A stretch of 64,000 bases of DNA from Ruminococcus sp. AF31-8BH (GCF_003460605.1 NZ_QTVN01000003.1:248328-312327); one strand, 5' to 3'. Numbered from the stretch's first letter, positions 30,898 through 40,395 are shown. Program-made: numbers and translations. Notes: generated by a model not told the origin, from the sequence alone.

Positions 30898-31704
30898 TTA
30901 TGCTTTCTCAAATACCAGAATCTTCTGTGCGAATTTCTTCACAATAGGCATCCAGGCTACCAGGCCGTACAGAGGGGTCAGGGTTAGCATGCCGCGGACG
31001 ATGTTGTCGTCTTTTACTTTTCGGAAACCTGCGGCAATGTCTCCCAGGTCGTCAAAGCAGTTGGCACCCCAGGTAAAGGTGGCTCCGGTAGCTTTGATGG
31101 ACTTCTCGATTCCTTCTTTTTTCACGAAGTAAGGACACAGGGTTTCCATGCATACATAGGCATTGTCAAAATGATCCCGTATAATTGCAAGCATCTTCTT
31201 TACTTCGTCTGCAGTCATATACATGGTAAGCCCCTCGATGATAAACAGCATTTTGCCCCGCACTTTGACCTGCTCCACCCATTTTTCGTCCAAAACAGAG
31301 CAGGCGATCGTTGAAATCCTGCCCTTTTCCTGATAGATTGAATCGCGCACCTCTATGGTTTCCGGCAGATCCAGGTTATACCAGGTGAGCCTTCCATTGT
31401 CCATACGGTATGCACGGGTGTCCAGTCCGCAGGCAATGTTCACCACAGTGCAGTCCGGGTATTTGGAAATAAACTCACTGACCAGTTCATCAAAAACAAC
31501 GCTCCTTGCCACAATTCCGCCGCTCATGGCGGTATCTTTTTTTGCATTGCTGAAATCGTAATCCAGACGGTCGATCAGTTCCTCTGCCTTGGCATCGTGA
31601 AATTTGTTTTTGGGATTTTTGCTGTGCATGGCACGGGCATAAAAGCATTGAAGCATGGTTTCGGCGGTGCCGTTTAATTTGGGTTTGATTTTCTCATTAT
31701 TCAT
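30898..31704 (-). CDS. Class I SAM-dependent methyltransferase (LCMT/TcmP-like family)
   Basis: A 268-residue methyltransferase of the leucine carboxyl methyltransferase/polyketide O-methyltransferase family. Key segments are NGTAETMLQCFYARAMHSKN, IVARSVVFDELV, CTVVNIACGLDTRAYR (SAM motif I), WYNLDLPETIEVR, and MLFIIEGLTMYMTADEV. The family usually methylates carboxylates or hydroxyls of small molecules; the substrate is unknown. It overlaps in operon with the downstream-strand α/β hydrolase (15 bp apart). Confidence 0.85.
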   Translation of the reverse strand: MNNEKIKPKLNGTAETMLQCFYARAMHSKNPKNKFHDAKAEELIDRLDYDFSNAKKDTAMSGGIVARSVVFDELVSEFISKYPDCTVVNIACGLDTRAYRMDNGRLTWYNLDLPETIEVRDSIYQEKGRISTIACSVLDEKWVEQVKVRGKMLFIIEGLTMYMTADEVKKMLAIIRDHFDNAYVCMETLCPYFVKKEGIEKSIKATGATFTWGANCFDDLGDIAAGFRKVKDDNIVRGMLTLTPLYGLVAWMPIVKKFAQKILVFEKA

Positions 31705-31718
31705 TTCTGATGTTCCCC

Positions 31719-32573
31719 CTAATTTTCAAAGGTTTTCAGAAAATCGCGGATTGTACGCACGTAATCCTCCGACTTCAAAATCGTAGACAGATGACCTCCG
31801 GAAACATATGTAATTTTCGGATCATGCATGAGACGAATCAGGTTCTCCTGCATTTTGCCGGAAAAGAAATCCTGGTCTGGAAGAATCAGAAGGATTTTTC
31901 CTTTCAGCTGCTGGAAATTTTCTGCTGTAACAGGAGTCTGGTTCATCAGATCTGCCAGCAAACCAGAGATATGTACATCTTTCTCTTTTGTGTAATCTTT
32001 AAATATGATTTCAAACATATCCTGGGCGTAGGCAATCTCTTCCTTGCTTTCATTGCGGATATGGCTCATTCCTGCTTTGATCAGTTTTGGCTTCAGTTTT
32101 TCATAATTGCAGTGCTTCATATACCAGAGCATGACCGGGGCAAAGAAATACTTCTTTTTCAAAGTTTTCAAGGTTTCGGCATCCATTCCGCCGGTGGAAA
32201 CCAGAACCATTCCCCCTGCCTCACCCGGGTATTTCTGAATGTAAATCTGCGCCACCATTCCACCGTCACTGGCTCCTACAAAGATTGGTTTTTTTACGCC
32301 AATTTTCCTGAAAAAGGCATGCATGCCCGTTACCAGTTCCTGGTTGGTCCGAAGCTCCTGTGGGTAATCGAAAAGCAGTACCTGGTAATCTTCCGAAAAG
32401 GCATCCACATAGTTCATCCACATTTCCAGCGTATTCATGCCGCCGTTCAGCATGACGAGCGTCTGGCTGTCCTTCCTGCCGTTTAATACATAATGAAATT
32501 TCGCACCATCAACCATCACATCTTCATATTTGTGTGAAGCCGCAAATGCTTTCAAATCCTCTGAATATGACAT
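31719..32573 (-). CDS. α/β-hydrolase
   Basis: A 284-residue α/β-hydrolase, start ATG 32573 (MSYSEDLKAFAASHKYED, SD GGGGAGGAAAG). The lid and core appear as TLVMLNGGMNTLEMWMNYV, the nucleophile elbow GASDGGMVAQIY (Ser in GASDGG), LLILPDQDFFS (acid) and VSGGHLSTIL (His). The catalytic triad looks intact. The substrate is unknown, and co-transcription with the methyltransferase suggests a common small-molecule pathway. Confidence 0.85.
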   Translation of the reverse strand: MSYSEDLKAFAASHKYEDVMVDGAKFHYVLNGRKDSQTLVMLNGGMNTLEMWMNYVDAFSEDYQVLLFDYPQELRTNQELVTGMHAFFRKIGVKKPIFVGASDGGMVAQIYIQKYPGEAGGMVLVSTGGMDAETLKTLKKKYFFAPVMLWYMKHCNYEKLKPKLIKAGMSHIRNESKEEIAYAQDMFEIIFKDYTKEKDVHISGLLADLMNQTPVTAENFQQLKGKILLILPDQDFFSGKMQENLIRLMHDPKITYVSGGHLSTILKSEDYVRTIRDFLKTFEN

Positions 32574-32691
32574 AACTTTCCTCCCCGCTTTTATTTCATC
32601 CACGTTTTTGCAGTACGTTGCAACTAACTTTTATTATATGCTCTTTTTCTCATTTTTTCAATTTTATCTTTTAGAAAAATATAAGCATCAA

Positions 32692-32721
32692 AAAACATCT
32701 ACCATTTCTGATAGATGTTTT
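32692..32721. terminator. Hairpin terminator
   Basis: AAAACATCTA (ending 32701) and TAGATGTTTT (32712-32721) pair perfectly, with A/T runs on each side. It can stop transcription of the small gene at 32826 (minus strand). Confidence 0.7.
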
Positions 32722-32825
32722 CAATCGAATCATAATTTGGATAAGTCAGATATCCACAGAATATCCATTTATCCACATGGTTATGGAAATACTGGTGTAT
32801 AAATATACTTTTATTTTTCTTTCAT

Positions 32826-33008
32826 TTACATAGCACCTCCAGGAAGTGCCGAAACTGCTGATAAATTGATACGGTCTAATGTATCCATCTGCTTAATTGC
32901 CAAATTTCTAAGCAATAATTCCTTGAAATCACCATCAAAAGTTGTTTCAACTTTTGTCAGACCATCCTCTGTCGTATAAATAAGCATATCTGTTTTTTCT
33001 TTGTTCAT
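32826..33008 (-). pseudogene. Small ORF with a RhuM-like N-terminal fragment
   Basis: A 60-residue ORF with a plausible GGGAGAAAA site. Its first 25 residues, including MLIYTTEDGLTKVETTFDGD, closely resemble the opening of RhuM/Fic-associated 'virulence protein' family members (LIYQTEDGKTKIEV..). The expected WLTQAQMAELF segment is missing. The rest (LLLRNLAIKQMDTLDRINLS and on) is not recognised. The best reading is a deletion remnant, though an expressed small protein cannot be excluded. Confidence 0.5.
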
Positions 33009-33088
33009 AAATCATTTTCTCCCTAAAAAAATCAGATACATTATCAGCTAACACATTGCAATAATAATCTTCCATATTCGCACTGATT

Positions 33089-34468
33089 TTACTGTGCATC
33101 TGGTTTTCGGTTGCTCAAGAGGCAAATTGTCTCGCAATGTACCGTCTCGCAGAACTGGTCCACGCTGCAGGTGCGCTGGATCTGGTAGCCGGCGGCGAGG
33201 AAGGAGGGGAGGTCCCGGGCCAGGCTGGTGGGTTTGCAGGAGATGTAGACGATGTTTTCTACGCCGTATGCAAGGATCTTTGGAAGAGCCTTGGGGTGGA
33301 TGCCGTCGCGTGGGGGATCCAGGACGATCATGTCCGGCTTCTCGGTAAGGTCATCCAGCGCCTTCAGTACATCTCCGGCGATGAAACGGCAATTGGTCAG
33401 GCCGTTAAGGGCAGCGTTTACTTTGGCTGCTTCTACAGCTTCCTCCACAATCTCCACGCCGATCACTTCTTTCGCTACAGAAGCAAGAAGCTGGGCGATG
33501 GTTCCGGTGCCGCTGTAAAGGTCAAACACTTCCTTATCCTTGGTATCCCCAATGTAATCCCGCACAATGGAATACAGTACTTCTGCTGCCAGAGAGTTCG
33601 GCTGGAAGAAGGAAAAGGTGCTGATCTTAAAGCGCAAGCCCAAAAGTGTCTCATAAAAATAATCCTGTCCATAAAGAATCTGCGTCTCATCGCTCTGCAC
33701 CACATCAGACAGGGAATCGTTGATGATGTGCATGATCCCCACGATTTTGCCCTCAAGAGGAAGGGCGAGCAGTCTGGAAACCAGCGGCGCATAGTCGTAC
33801 TGGGCCTGGCTTGTGGTAATCACGTGAACCAGAATCTCTCCGGAGGTTACCCCTCTTCGAAGAAGCAGATGGCGCAGATATCCGGTGTGCTGCATTTTCT
33901 TATAATGTACAGCTCCAAGCTCTGTGAAAAAGTCCAGCACGCAGGAAAGAATGGCAGTCATGTCCGGATGCACCAGCTTACAATCGGATGCAGTCAGCAC
34001 ATCATAGGTGCTTCCTTTCTTGTGAAGTCCCAAAGACAGGGGACCGTCCTTAAACTCATCCCCAAAAGAGAATTCCATCTTATTCCGGTATCCAAACTCA
34101 ATGGGACTTCCATGGATTCCCTCCCAGTGAAGATCCACGTCCTCCCCAACTGCTGCCTGAAGAAGACTCTTCACCTGATTTTCTTTCATCTTCAGCTGCT
34201 CTTCGTAAGACATGGTCTGATACATACAGCCTCCGCAGGCAGGGAAAATGCTACAGACAGGTTCCCGCACCTCAAGAGGTGATTTCTCCAGAACCTCCAG
34301 AAGTCTTCCCTCCACCCGGCCGGAACGCTTCTTGTTGATCATAAAACGGACCTTCTGTCCCGGAATTCCATTCTTTACAATTACTTTTTCTCCATCTATA
34401 TTTACATATCCCTTATTGGGAAAATCCACTTTCTCAATAACCCCTTCGTAAATCTCGCCTTTTTTCAT
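33089..34468 (-). CDS. rlmCD: 23S rRNA (uracil-C5)-methyltransferase (RlmCD/RumA family)
   Basis: A 459-residue TrmA/RumA-family enzyme forming m5U in 23S rRNA. The N-terminal TRAM domain (1-70) contains IPGQKVRFMINKKR. Cysteine ligands of a 4Fe-4S cluster are in CSIFPACGGCMYQTM plus a later Cys (SDCKLVHP). SAM and catalytic motifs are FDLYSGTGTIAQLLA, VLDPPRDGIHPKAL and the nucleophile Cys in VYISCKPTSLARDL. In Firmicutes one RlmCD enzyme often modifies both U747 and U1939. A strong hairpin terminator lies just upstream (34490-34528). Confidence 0.92.
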   Translation of the reverse strand: MKKGEIYEGVIEKVDFPNKGYVNIDGEKVIVKNGIPGQKVRFMINKKRSGRVEGRLLEVLEKSPLEVREPVCSIFPACGGCMYQTMSYEEQLKMKENQVKSLLQAAVGEDVDLHWEGIHGSPIEFGYRNKMEFSFGDEFKDGPLSLGLHKKGSTYDVLTASDCKLVHPDMTAILSCVLDFFTELGAVHYKKMQHTGYLRHLLLRRGVTSGEILVHVITTSQAQYDYAPLVSRLLALPLEGKIVGIMHIINDSLSDVVQSDETQILYGQDYFYETLLGLRFKISTFSFFQPNSLAAEVLYSIVRDYIGDTKDKEVFDLYSGTGTIAQLLASVAKEVIGVEIVEEAVEAAKVNAALNGLTNCRFIAGDVLKALDDLTEKPDMIVLDPPRDGIHPKALPKILAYGVENIVYISCKPTSLARDLPSFLAAGYQIQRTCSVDQFCETVHCETICLLSNRKPDAQ

Positions 34469-34482
34469 AATTCCTCCGTAAA

Positions 34483-34528
34483 AAAATAAGGTATACGGGA
34501 GAGCATAAATGCCATATGCCCGTATACC
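34483..34528 (-). terminator. Terminator of the small membrane-protein gene
   Basis: GGTATACGGG (34490-34499) and CCCGTATACC (34519-34528) form a perfect 10-bp stem. On the minus strand it ends in TTATTTTTTT. The rlmCD ribosome-binding site lies a few bases further on, so little room is left for a separate rlmCD promoter. Confidence 0.85.
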
Positions 34529-34546
34529 TCATTCGTTAATCCTTAA

Positions 34547-34777
34547 TCATTTCTCTTCGTCCTCGAAATAATCGTCATAGTCATCATCGAAATCTTCTTC
34601 GAAATCCTCAAGATAATCCGGTGCAAAGAAGCGATATACTGCAAATGCAATTCCTGCAACAGCAGCTACAGCACCAACGATTGCCAGTACCCAGAGGACT
34701 GTATTTTTCTGCTTCTCTTCTTCTTTTTTCTTAAGTAATGATAATAATTCCTCGAGCTTATCCATTTTAATGTTCAT
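34547..34777 (-). CDS. Small single-pass membrane protein with acidic tail
   Basis: A 76-residue protein: an N-terminal basic/acidic helix (KLEELLSLLKKKEEEKQK), one membrane helix (VLWVLAIVGAVAAVAGIAFAV region), and a C-terminal tail made almost entirely of Asp, Glu, Tyr and Phe. No family is recognised. Length and layout are like small Lachnospiraceae membrane proteins. The SD site GAGAGGATGG precedes ATG 34777. Confidence 0.7.
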   Translation of the reverse strand: MNIKMDKLEELLSLLKKKEEEKQKNTVLWVLAIVGAVAAVAGIAFAVYRFFAPDYLEDFEEDFDDDYDDYFEDEEK

Positions 34778-35022
34778 GTGATACCATCCTCTCTTTCATA
34801 TAGCTTGCATGTGCATTCTGAAGCAGTTTCCTAAAATAGCCAACTAACTTCTGCACCGAAACACCAGAGCGTATTCAAAAAGTCTCCGGCACCCGACTTA
34901 CATTTATTGCAATCTTCATCAGGTTTATTTATTATACCACTTTTGCTACCATTTTACCATAGTTAATCTTTTTATTTTGAATTTTTCGTTTCAAAGCATA
35001 GCGCTAATCGCAGGGCGCACAA

Positions 35023-37254
35023 TTATATTTTCTTCAACTTGGCGAAGCTTGCGAACATCTTCTTGACGCCTACCTTGTCAAATTCCACCGTAACCTCGTA
35101 GTCCCGGCCGCCCTCCACGATTTCCTTTACGATTCCCACGCCGAATTTAATATGGCGAACCGTATCTCCAACCTCATAATCTAGGGAACCGGATTTGGTC
35201 ACCTTAAATTCCCTTGGTTTGTAGTTACGGCTCTGGAGAATCTCCTTCATCTTGGAATACTTGGTAGGAGTTGGGATCAGATCCTCGGCCTTCGGCTTTT
35301 TCTCCTGGATAGTATGTCCCAGATCTACAAGCTCACGGGGAATCTCTCTTACAAAACGGGAAACCTTATTGTACTGGGTTTCCCCGCGGATCATTCTCTG
35401 CTGTGCACATGTCAGCGTCAGATCCTTCATGGCACGGGTAATTCCCACATAACAGAGCCTGCGCTCCTCTTCCAGTTCTCCGTCATCTCCATAGCTGATG
35501 GTCATATGGCTTGGGAAAATGCCGTCCTCCATTCCCACCATAAACACCTTTGGAAACTCCAGGCCCTTGGCGCTATGTAAGGTCATAAGCAGTACATAAT
35601 CCTGATCCGGATCTACCGTATCAATATCGGCAACCAGCGCCACTTCTTCCAGAAAACCGGAAAGTGTAGCAGGCTGATTCTGCTCTTCCATAGCCTCCTG
35701 ATAAGCCACAGTTTTGGAAATCAACTCGTCAATGTTCTCGATTCTGGCCCTGGATTCCTCCGTATCCTCAGCTTCCAGCTCTGCCACATATCCGGTATCA
35801 TCAATCACCTCCTGCAGCAGTTCTTCCACAGAAAGCACATCCGCCTTGCTCTTTAGGCTCTGGATAAACGTAACAAAACCGTCGATCTTGGACAGGCTTC
35901 TTCCAATGGAAGGAACCTCCTCTGCCACCCGAAGAGCCTCATACAGGCTGATCCCCATATTGTCTGCATAGTCCTGGACACGTCCAAGTGTAGTGGCACC
36001 GATTCCGCGCTTGGGCACATTGATGATTCTCTGCACAGCAAGGTCATCTCTGGCATTGTCAATGGTTTTCAGATAGCACAGAAGATCCTTGATTTCCTTA
36101 CGGGCATAGAAGTTTACGCCGCCCACCAGCTTATAGGGAATGTTGGCTGCAATAAATTTCTCCTCAAAAATTCGGGACTGGGCATTAGTACGGTAGAGAA
36201 TGGCGCAGTCCCGATAGCTTCCAAGCCCTTCCCGCTTCATTTTGCCAATCTCCCCTGCTACATATTCCGCCTCCTCATAAGCATTGAAAAACTGCCGGAA
36301 ATGCACCTTGCTGCCCTCTTCATTCTCGGTCCACAACGTCTTGGCCTTACGCTCGGTATTATTGGCGATCACCTGGTTGGCAGCGTTCAGAATGTTCTTG
36401 GTGGAGCGGTAATTCTGCTCCAGGCGGATTACCTTTGCATCCGGAAAAACACGCTCAAAGCCAAGGATATTCCCAATATTTGCCCCGCGGAACTTGTAAA
36501 TAGACTGGTCATCATCACCCACCACGCACAAATTCTCATATTTCTGTGCCAGAAGGCTGATAAATTTAAACTGCGCAGTATTGGTATCCTGGTACTCGTC
36601 TACCATAATATATTTGAACCGCTCCTGATAGTACTCCAGAACAGCGCCGCAGTTCTGGAAAAGTTCCACAGTTTTCACGATCAGGTCATCGAAATCCAGA
36701 GCATTGTTCTTGCGAAGAGCAGCCTGATATTCCCGGTAAACGGAGGCTACTTTCTTCATATTATAATCTCCTGCAGCCTTCATCTCCATATCGTCCGGTG
36801 TCAGCAGCTCGTCCTTGGCATGGGAAATCTGAGCCAGAAGGGACCGCTCCTTATACACCTTGGTATCAATGTTCAGCTTCCTGCACACATCCTTCATCAG
36901 GGATTTCTGGTCATCTGTATCGTAGATGGTAAAATTGGTGTCATATCCCAGATTGTCAATGTGTCTGCGCAGGATCCGCACGCAGGCAGAATGGAAGGTA
37001 GACACCCAGATGCTCTCGGAACCAAATCCCACCAGCTTGTCCACACGTTCTCTCATCTCCTGGGCTGCCTTGTTGGTAAAAGTGATAGCAAGGATGTTCC
37101 ATGGATTGACCCCCATCTCTTCCATCAGGTAGGCGATTCTGTGAGTCAGCACTCTGGTCTTGCCTGACCCTGCACCAGCCAGAATCAGAACCGGTCCTTC
37201 AGTCTGCGCCACTGCCTCGCGCTGCGGCGGATTTAATGTATCGTATATGCTCAT
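35023..37254 (-). CDS. pcrA: DNA helicase PcrA/UvrD family
   Basis: A 743-residue superfamily 1 helicase. Motifs in order: LNPPQREAVAQTEGPVLILA (Q motif), AGAGSGKTRVLTHRIA (Walker A), ILAITFTNKAAQEMRERV, VDEYQDTNTAQF (Walker B), VVGDDDQSIYKFRGA, RLEQNYRSTKNIL, LMTLHSAKGLEFPKVF and RLCYVGITRAMKDL. The C-terminal DYEVGDTVRHIKFGVGIV is the UvrD/PcrA tudor-like tail. PcrA unwinds DNA in repair and in rolling-circle replication and limits RecA filaments. The full-length protein has no visible defects. Confidence 0.97.
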   Translation of the reverse strand: MSIYDTLNPPQREAVAQTEGPVLILAGAGSGKTRVLTHRIAYLMEEMGVNPWNILAITFTNKAAQEMRERVDKLVGFGSESIWVSTFHSACVRILRRHIDNLGYDTNFTIYDTDDQKSLMKDVCRKLNIDTKVYKERSLLAQISHAKDELLTPDDMEMKAAGDYNMKKVASVYREYQAALRKNNALDFDDLIVKTVELFQNCGAVLEYYQERFKYIMVDEYQDTNTAQFKFISLLAQKYENLCVVGDDDQSIYKFRGANIGNILGFERVFPDAKVIRLEQNYRSTKNILNAANQVIANNTERKAKTLWTENEEGSKVHFRQFFNAYEEAEYVAGEIGKMKREGLGSYRDCAILYRTNAQSRIFEEKFIAANIPYKLVGGVNFYARKEIKDLLCYLKTIDNARDDLAVQRIINVPKRGIGATTLGRVQDYADNMGISLYEALRVAEEVPSIGRSLSKIDGFVTFIQSLKSKADVLSVEELLQEVIDDTGYVAELEAEDTEESRARIENIDELISKTVAYQEAMEEQNQPATLSGFLEEVALVADIDTVDPDQDYVLLMTLHSAKGLEFPKVFMVGMEDGIFPSHMTISYGDDGELEEERRLCYVGITRAMKDLTLTCAQQRMIRGETQYNKVSRFVREIPRELVDLGHTIQEKKPKAEDLIPTPTKYSKMKEILQSRNYKPREFKVTKSGSLDYEVGDTVRHIKFGVGIVKEIVEGGRDYEVTVEFDKVGVKKMFASFAKLKKI

Positions 37255-37420
37255 CTATTTTCTCCTATATAAAATTCCAGGTTCATTGTCTCATATGGGT
37301 AACCATAACAGTAAAATTCATTATACATGAAATCCTCTTTTCCCACAACCCCGCGCATGCAAAAAAGCAAACATAGTTTCGGTTTCCCTCTTCCATTTTT
37401 ACAGAAACTGAAAAAAACAG

Positions 37421-37449
37421 TTTACAAGTAGTTTTAAAAACTATATAAT
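37421..37449 (+). promoter_or_regulatory. Promoter of the DUF1836 gene
   Basis: TTTACA (37421-37426), 17 bp, TATAAT (37444-37449), 22 bp before the start codon at 37472. Confidence 0.65.
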
Positions 37450-37471
37450 AGGGAGCAGAGGTGATAAAAAA

Positions 37472-38095
37472 ATGACAGAAGACGATAAATCCGTATTCAG
37501 AAGCATTCTGGACCACATTTCCGGAATGGATTATATAAAGCCGGAAGATCTCCCGAACATTGATCTTTACATGGATCAGGTCACAACCTTCATGGAAAAT
37601 CAGCTTGCATCCACCAAGCGCCACGAGGACGACAAGATCCTCACCAAGACCATGATCAACAATTATGCGAAGAACAACCTGCTCCCTTCCCCGGAGAAGA
37701 AGCGTTATTCCAAGGATCATCTTCTCATGCTGATCTTCATCTATTATTTTAAGAATATTTTGTCCATCACAGACATCCAGAAGCTTCTGGGTCCTATCAC
37801 GGAGAAGTATTTCAAGGGCGAGCCAGGCAAGGACATGACCTATGTATATAATGAAGTATTCGGCATGGAGAACCGCAAGATCGACCAGCTGATCAAGAAT
37901 GTCCTCAAGGACTACCGTTTCTCCAGCGCTACCTTCCAGGATGCAGACGAGGAGGACCAGGAATTCTTAAAGCGCTTCAGCTTTATCTGCCTGATGAGCT
38001 TCGACGTCTACATCAAGAAGATGATCATTGAGAAAATGATCGATGACATCTCCCCCGCAGAGGATAAATCCTCCAAGAAAACAAAAGAGAAATAA
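37472..38095 (+). CDS. DUF1836-family protein
   Basis: A 207-residue DUF1836 protein, a Firmicute family with a MerR-like N-terminal helix-turn-helix (LTKTMINNYAKNNLLPSPEK, then RYSKDHLLMLIFIYYFKNIL). The following helices (ITDIQKLLGPITEKYF) complete the domain. It probably binds DNA, but no regulon is known to me. The gene is preceded by a GGAGCAGAGG site and followed by a bidirectional terminator. Confidence 0.88.
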   Translation: MTEDDKSVFRSILDHISGMDYIKPEDLPNIDLYMDQVTTFMENQLASTKRHEDDKILTKTMINNYAKNNLLPSPEKKRYSKDHLLMLIFIYYFKNILSITDIQKLLGPITEKYFKGEPGKDMTYVYNEVFGMENRKIDQLIKNVLKDYRFSSATFQDADEEDQEFLKRFSFICLMSFDVYIKKMIIEKMIDDISPAEDKSSKKTKEK

Positions 38096-38118
38096 AACTT
38101 CTCTCCCTACACCGCCAC

Positions 38119-38156
38119 AAAACCCGCGAATCACCATCCAATGATCCGCGGGTTTT
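38119..38156. terminator. Bidirectional terminator
   Basis: AAAACCCGCG (38119-38128) and CGCGGGTTTT (38147-38156) pair perfectly; U-runs on both strands. It separates the DUF1836 (+) and YerC-like (-) genes. Confidence 0.9.
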
Positions 38157-38219
38157 CTTTCGTGCATGTAAGTCCTGTTCTATTGTCTGTCATTTCCAGA
38201 GCGGGAACTTCAAAGCTCC

Positions 38220-38546
38220 TTATTCGTCCTTCTGGTCCAGCGGACGATTCTGCTCCTTCTTCTCTTCCATTCTCTTAAATACCATGTCGTAGCCGTCATT
38301 ACCATAGTTCAGGGAACGGTTTACACGGCTGATGGTCGCTGTGGAAGCACCTGTCTTCTCAGAGATGTCCAGATAAGTTCTCTTATCCATCAGCATCTTG
38401 GCAACCTCAAATCTCTGGGATAAAGAAAGAAGCTCATTAATGGTACACACATCCTCAAAGAAAGTGTAGCACTCTTCCTTATCCTTCAGACAAAGTATGG
38501 CCTCAAAAAGATGGTCAACTGCCTCAGTTCTGATATTTTTACTCAT
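38220..38546 (-). CDS. YerC/YecD-family TrpR-like regulator
   Basis: A 108-residue member of the TrpR/YerC superfamily, with VDHLFEAILCLKDKEECYTF and the helix-turn-helix YLDISEKTGASTATISRVNRSL. These proteins are small DNA-binding regulators of unknown signal in Firmicutes. The gene is transcribed divergently from the DUF624 gene, with a promoter for that gene in between. The C-terminus is charged (MEEKKEQNRPLDQKDE). Confidence 0.88.
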   Translation of the reverse strand: MSKNIRTEAVDHLFEAILCLKDKEECYTFFEDVCTINELLSLSQRFEVAKMLMDKRTYLDISEKTGASTATISRVNRSLNYGNDGYDMVFKRMEEKKEQNRPLDQKDE

Positions 38547-38682
38547 TTCGCTACTCCTTTTTCTATCTTTAATTGTTGCTATTCTATTTTCAATAATTAC
38601 TATTTTAACACGCTAACGTGTGATAAGCAAGCAATTTCGAGAATATTTTTTTGTGAAAATTTTATACATTTTGATTTTCAAA

Positions 38683-38711
38683 TTGCTTTTTTTCCACAGA
38701 TTCGTTATACT
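38683..38711 (+). promoter_or_regulatory. Promoter of the DUF624 membrane-protein operon
   Basis: TTGCTT (38683-38688), 17 bp, TATACT (38706-38711). It drives the three-gene set 38778-40908. Confidence 0.6.
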
Positions 38712-38777
38712 ATTGCATAAGCTATAACGCCGGGACTGATTCCGGCTTTACAACAAACAGAAAAGAGGAGTATATGA

Positions 38778-39467
38778 ATGGATCGTTTCTTCAACATGGA
38801 TAACAAATTTTTCACCTTTATGAGCAGAGTAGCAGATCTTATCATTCTGAATATTCTGTGCATCGTCTGCTGTATCCCAATTGTTACAATCGGCCCTTCC
38901 ATTTCTGCCATGTTCTATGTCACAATGAAGATGGTACGCAATGAAGAATCCTACATTGTACGCGGCTTTTTCAAATCCTTTAAGCAGAATCTGAAGCAGG
39001 GCATCGTCATCAATCTGATCATGCTGGCTGCCGCAGTTCTCCTTGCCATTGACATCAGCATCTGCCGCGGCACAGCAGGCTCCCTTGGCAAGGTACTCCT
39101 GGTGATCTTCATGATGATCCTGGTGGTTTACCTGATGCTTTTCATGTACATCTACCCGGTACTTGCCAAATTTTACAACACCATCAAGAACACCTTTACC
39201 AACGCATTTTTGATGTCCATCCGTCATCTTCCTTATACAGCACTGATGATCCTGATCTCTGCTGCACCGGCCCTGGCATTCTTTATTCCAAGCGCCCAGC
39301 TCCAGTCTACCGTGATCCTGCTTCTGGTGCTCCTTGGATTTTCCGGAATTGCTTACATCAATTCACATTTCTTTGTGAAAATTTTTGACAAATACATCCC
39401 GGAGGAAACCAGCGAACCAGATCCGGATTGTGTAGTAAATCACAGCCAGGATCCTGATGTGCGATGA
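38778..39467 (+). CDS. DUF624/YesL-family membrane protein
   Basis: A 229-residue membrane protein beginning MDRFFNMDNKFFTFMSRVADL, with four to six hydrophobic helices and the family's PIVTIGPSISAMFYVTMKMVRNEES segment. YesL-type proteins accompany carbohydrate ABC systems in some Firmicutes; here no such genes are adjacent. The stop overlaps the next start as ATGA, so translation is coupled. Confidence 0.88.
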   Translation: MDRFFNMDNKFFTFMSRVADLIILNILCIVCCIPIVTIGPSISAMFYVTMKMVRNEESYIVRGFFKSFKQNLKQGIVINLIMLAAAVLLAIDISICRGTAGSLGKVLLVIFMMILVVYLMLFMYIYPVLAKFYNTIKNTFTNAFLMSIRHLPYTALMILISAAPALAFFIPSAQLQSTVILLLVLLGFSGIAYINSHFFVKIFDKYIPEETSEPDPDCVVNHSQDPDVR

Positions 39468-40393
39468 ATAACTGGAACGGCAAGCCCTATCATTCCCTTG
39501 ACTATATGCTGCGGGAACGGTTCGGGGAAAAGGTTTACAAGGTTACACTGAACGGAGGCATGAGCTGTCCCAACCGGGACGGCACCATCGGGCACGGCGG
39601 CTGTATTTTCTGCAGTGAAGGGGGCAGCGGAGATTTCGCCGCAAGCGCAGCCCTTTCCATCACCAGGCAGATTGACAGCCAGATTGAAATGCTGTCCGCC
39701 AAGCGTCCAATCCACAAATATATTGCCTATTTCCAGGCATATACCAATACCTATGCTCCGGTTCCTTATCTGGAGCGGATTTTCACGGAAGCCATTTCCC
39801 ATCCAGGGATTGTGGCGCTTTCCATCGGCACCCGTCCAGACTGCCTGGGAGAGGATGTGATAGAACTTCTCTCTCGCCTGAATAAAAGAAAGCCCGTCTG
39901 GGTAGAGCTTGGACTGCAGACCATCCATGAATCTACTGCCGCCTATATCCGCCGGGGCTATCCTCTTTCCTGCTTCGAGGATGCACTTTGCAGGCTTCGA
40001 AAAGCTGGACTTGAAGTGGTGGTGCACACCATTCTCGGACTTCCGGGGGAAAACAGGGAAGATATGCTGGCAACTATGGATTACTTAAGTGCCTGTGACA
40101 TCCAGGGCATTAAGCTGCAGCTTCTCCATGTTCTGAAAGGCACCGACCTTGCATATGATTATCTTGCCGGGAAATTTAAAGTGTTGGAACGAGACCAATA
40201 CATTGACCTTGTAATCGACTGTCTGGAGCATCTGGACTCGTCCATTGTGATCCACCGGGTTACCGGGGACGGCCCAAAAGATCTGCTCATTGCACCTTTA
40301 TGGGCAAGCCGCAAAAGAGAAGTCCTCAATCTTCTTCACCACCGATTGAAGGAAAGACAGAGTTTTCAGGGAAAAGCCAGAAAGGAGGCTTGA
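39464..40393 (+). CDS. TIGR01212-family radical SAM protein (YhcC-like)
   Basis: A 309-residue radical SAM enzyme. The N-terminal MNNWNGKPYHSLDYMLRERFG is characteristic of the YhcC group. The cluster motif is atypical in spacing: CPNRDGTIGHGGCIFC (CX11CX2C), as in that family. Further conserved segments are YFQAYTNTYAPV, IGTRPDCLGEDVI, GLQTIHESTAAYIRRG and LQLLHVLKGTDLAYDY. The substrate is unknown. It overlaps the upstream gene by 4 bp and precedes a DUF4364 gene by 2 bp. Confidence 0.92.
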   Translation: MNNWNGKPYHSLDYMLRERFGEKVYKVTLNGGMSCPNRDGTIGHGGCIFCSEGGSGDFAASAALSITRQIDSQIEMLSAKRPIHKYIAYFQAYTNTYAPVPYLERIFTEAISHPGIVALSIGTRPDCLGEDVIELLSRLNKRKPVWVELGLQTIHESTAAYIRRGYPLSCFEDALCRLRKAGLEVVVHTILGLPGENREDMLATMDYLSACDIQGIKLQLLHVLKGTDLAYDYLAGKFKVLERDQYIDLVIDCLEHLDSSIVIHRVTGDGPKDLLIAPLWASRKREVLNLLHHRLKERQSFQGKARKEA

Positions 40394-40395
40394 AA

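Noticed and set aside
33137..34282. Long open frame (381 codons) on the plus strand
   Set aside because: It is antisense to rlmCD, has no ribosome-binding site or recognisable motif, and the minus-strand gene has complete family signatures.
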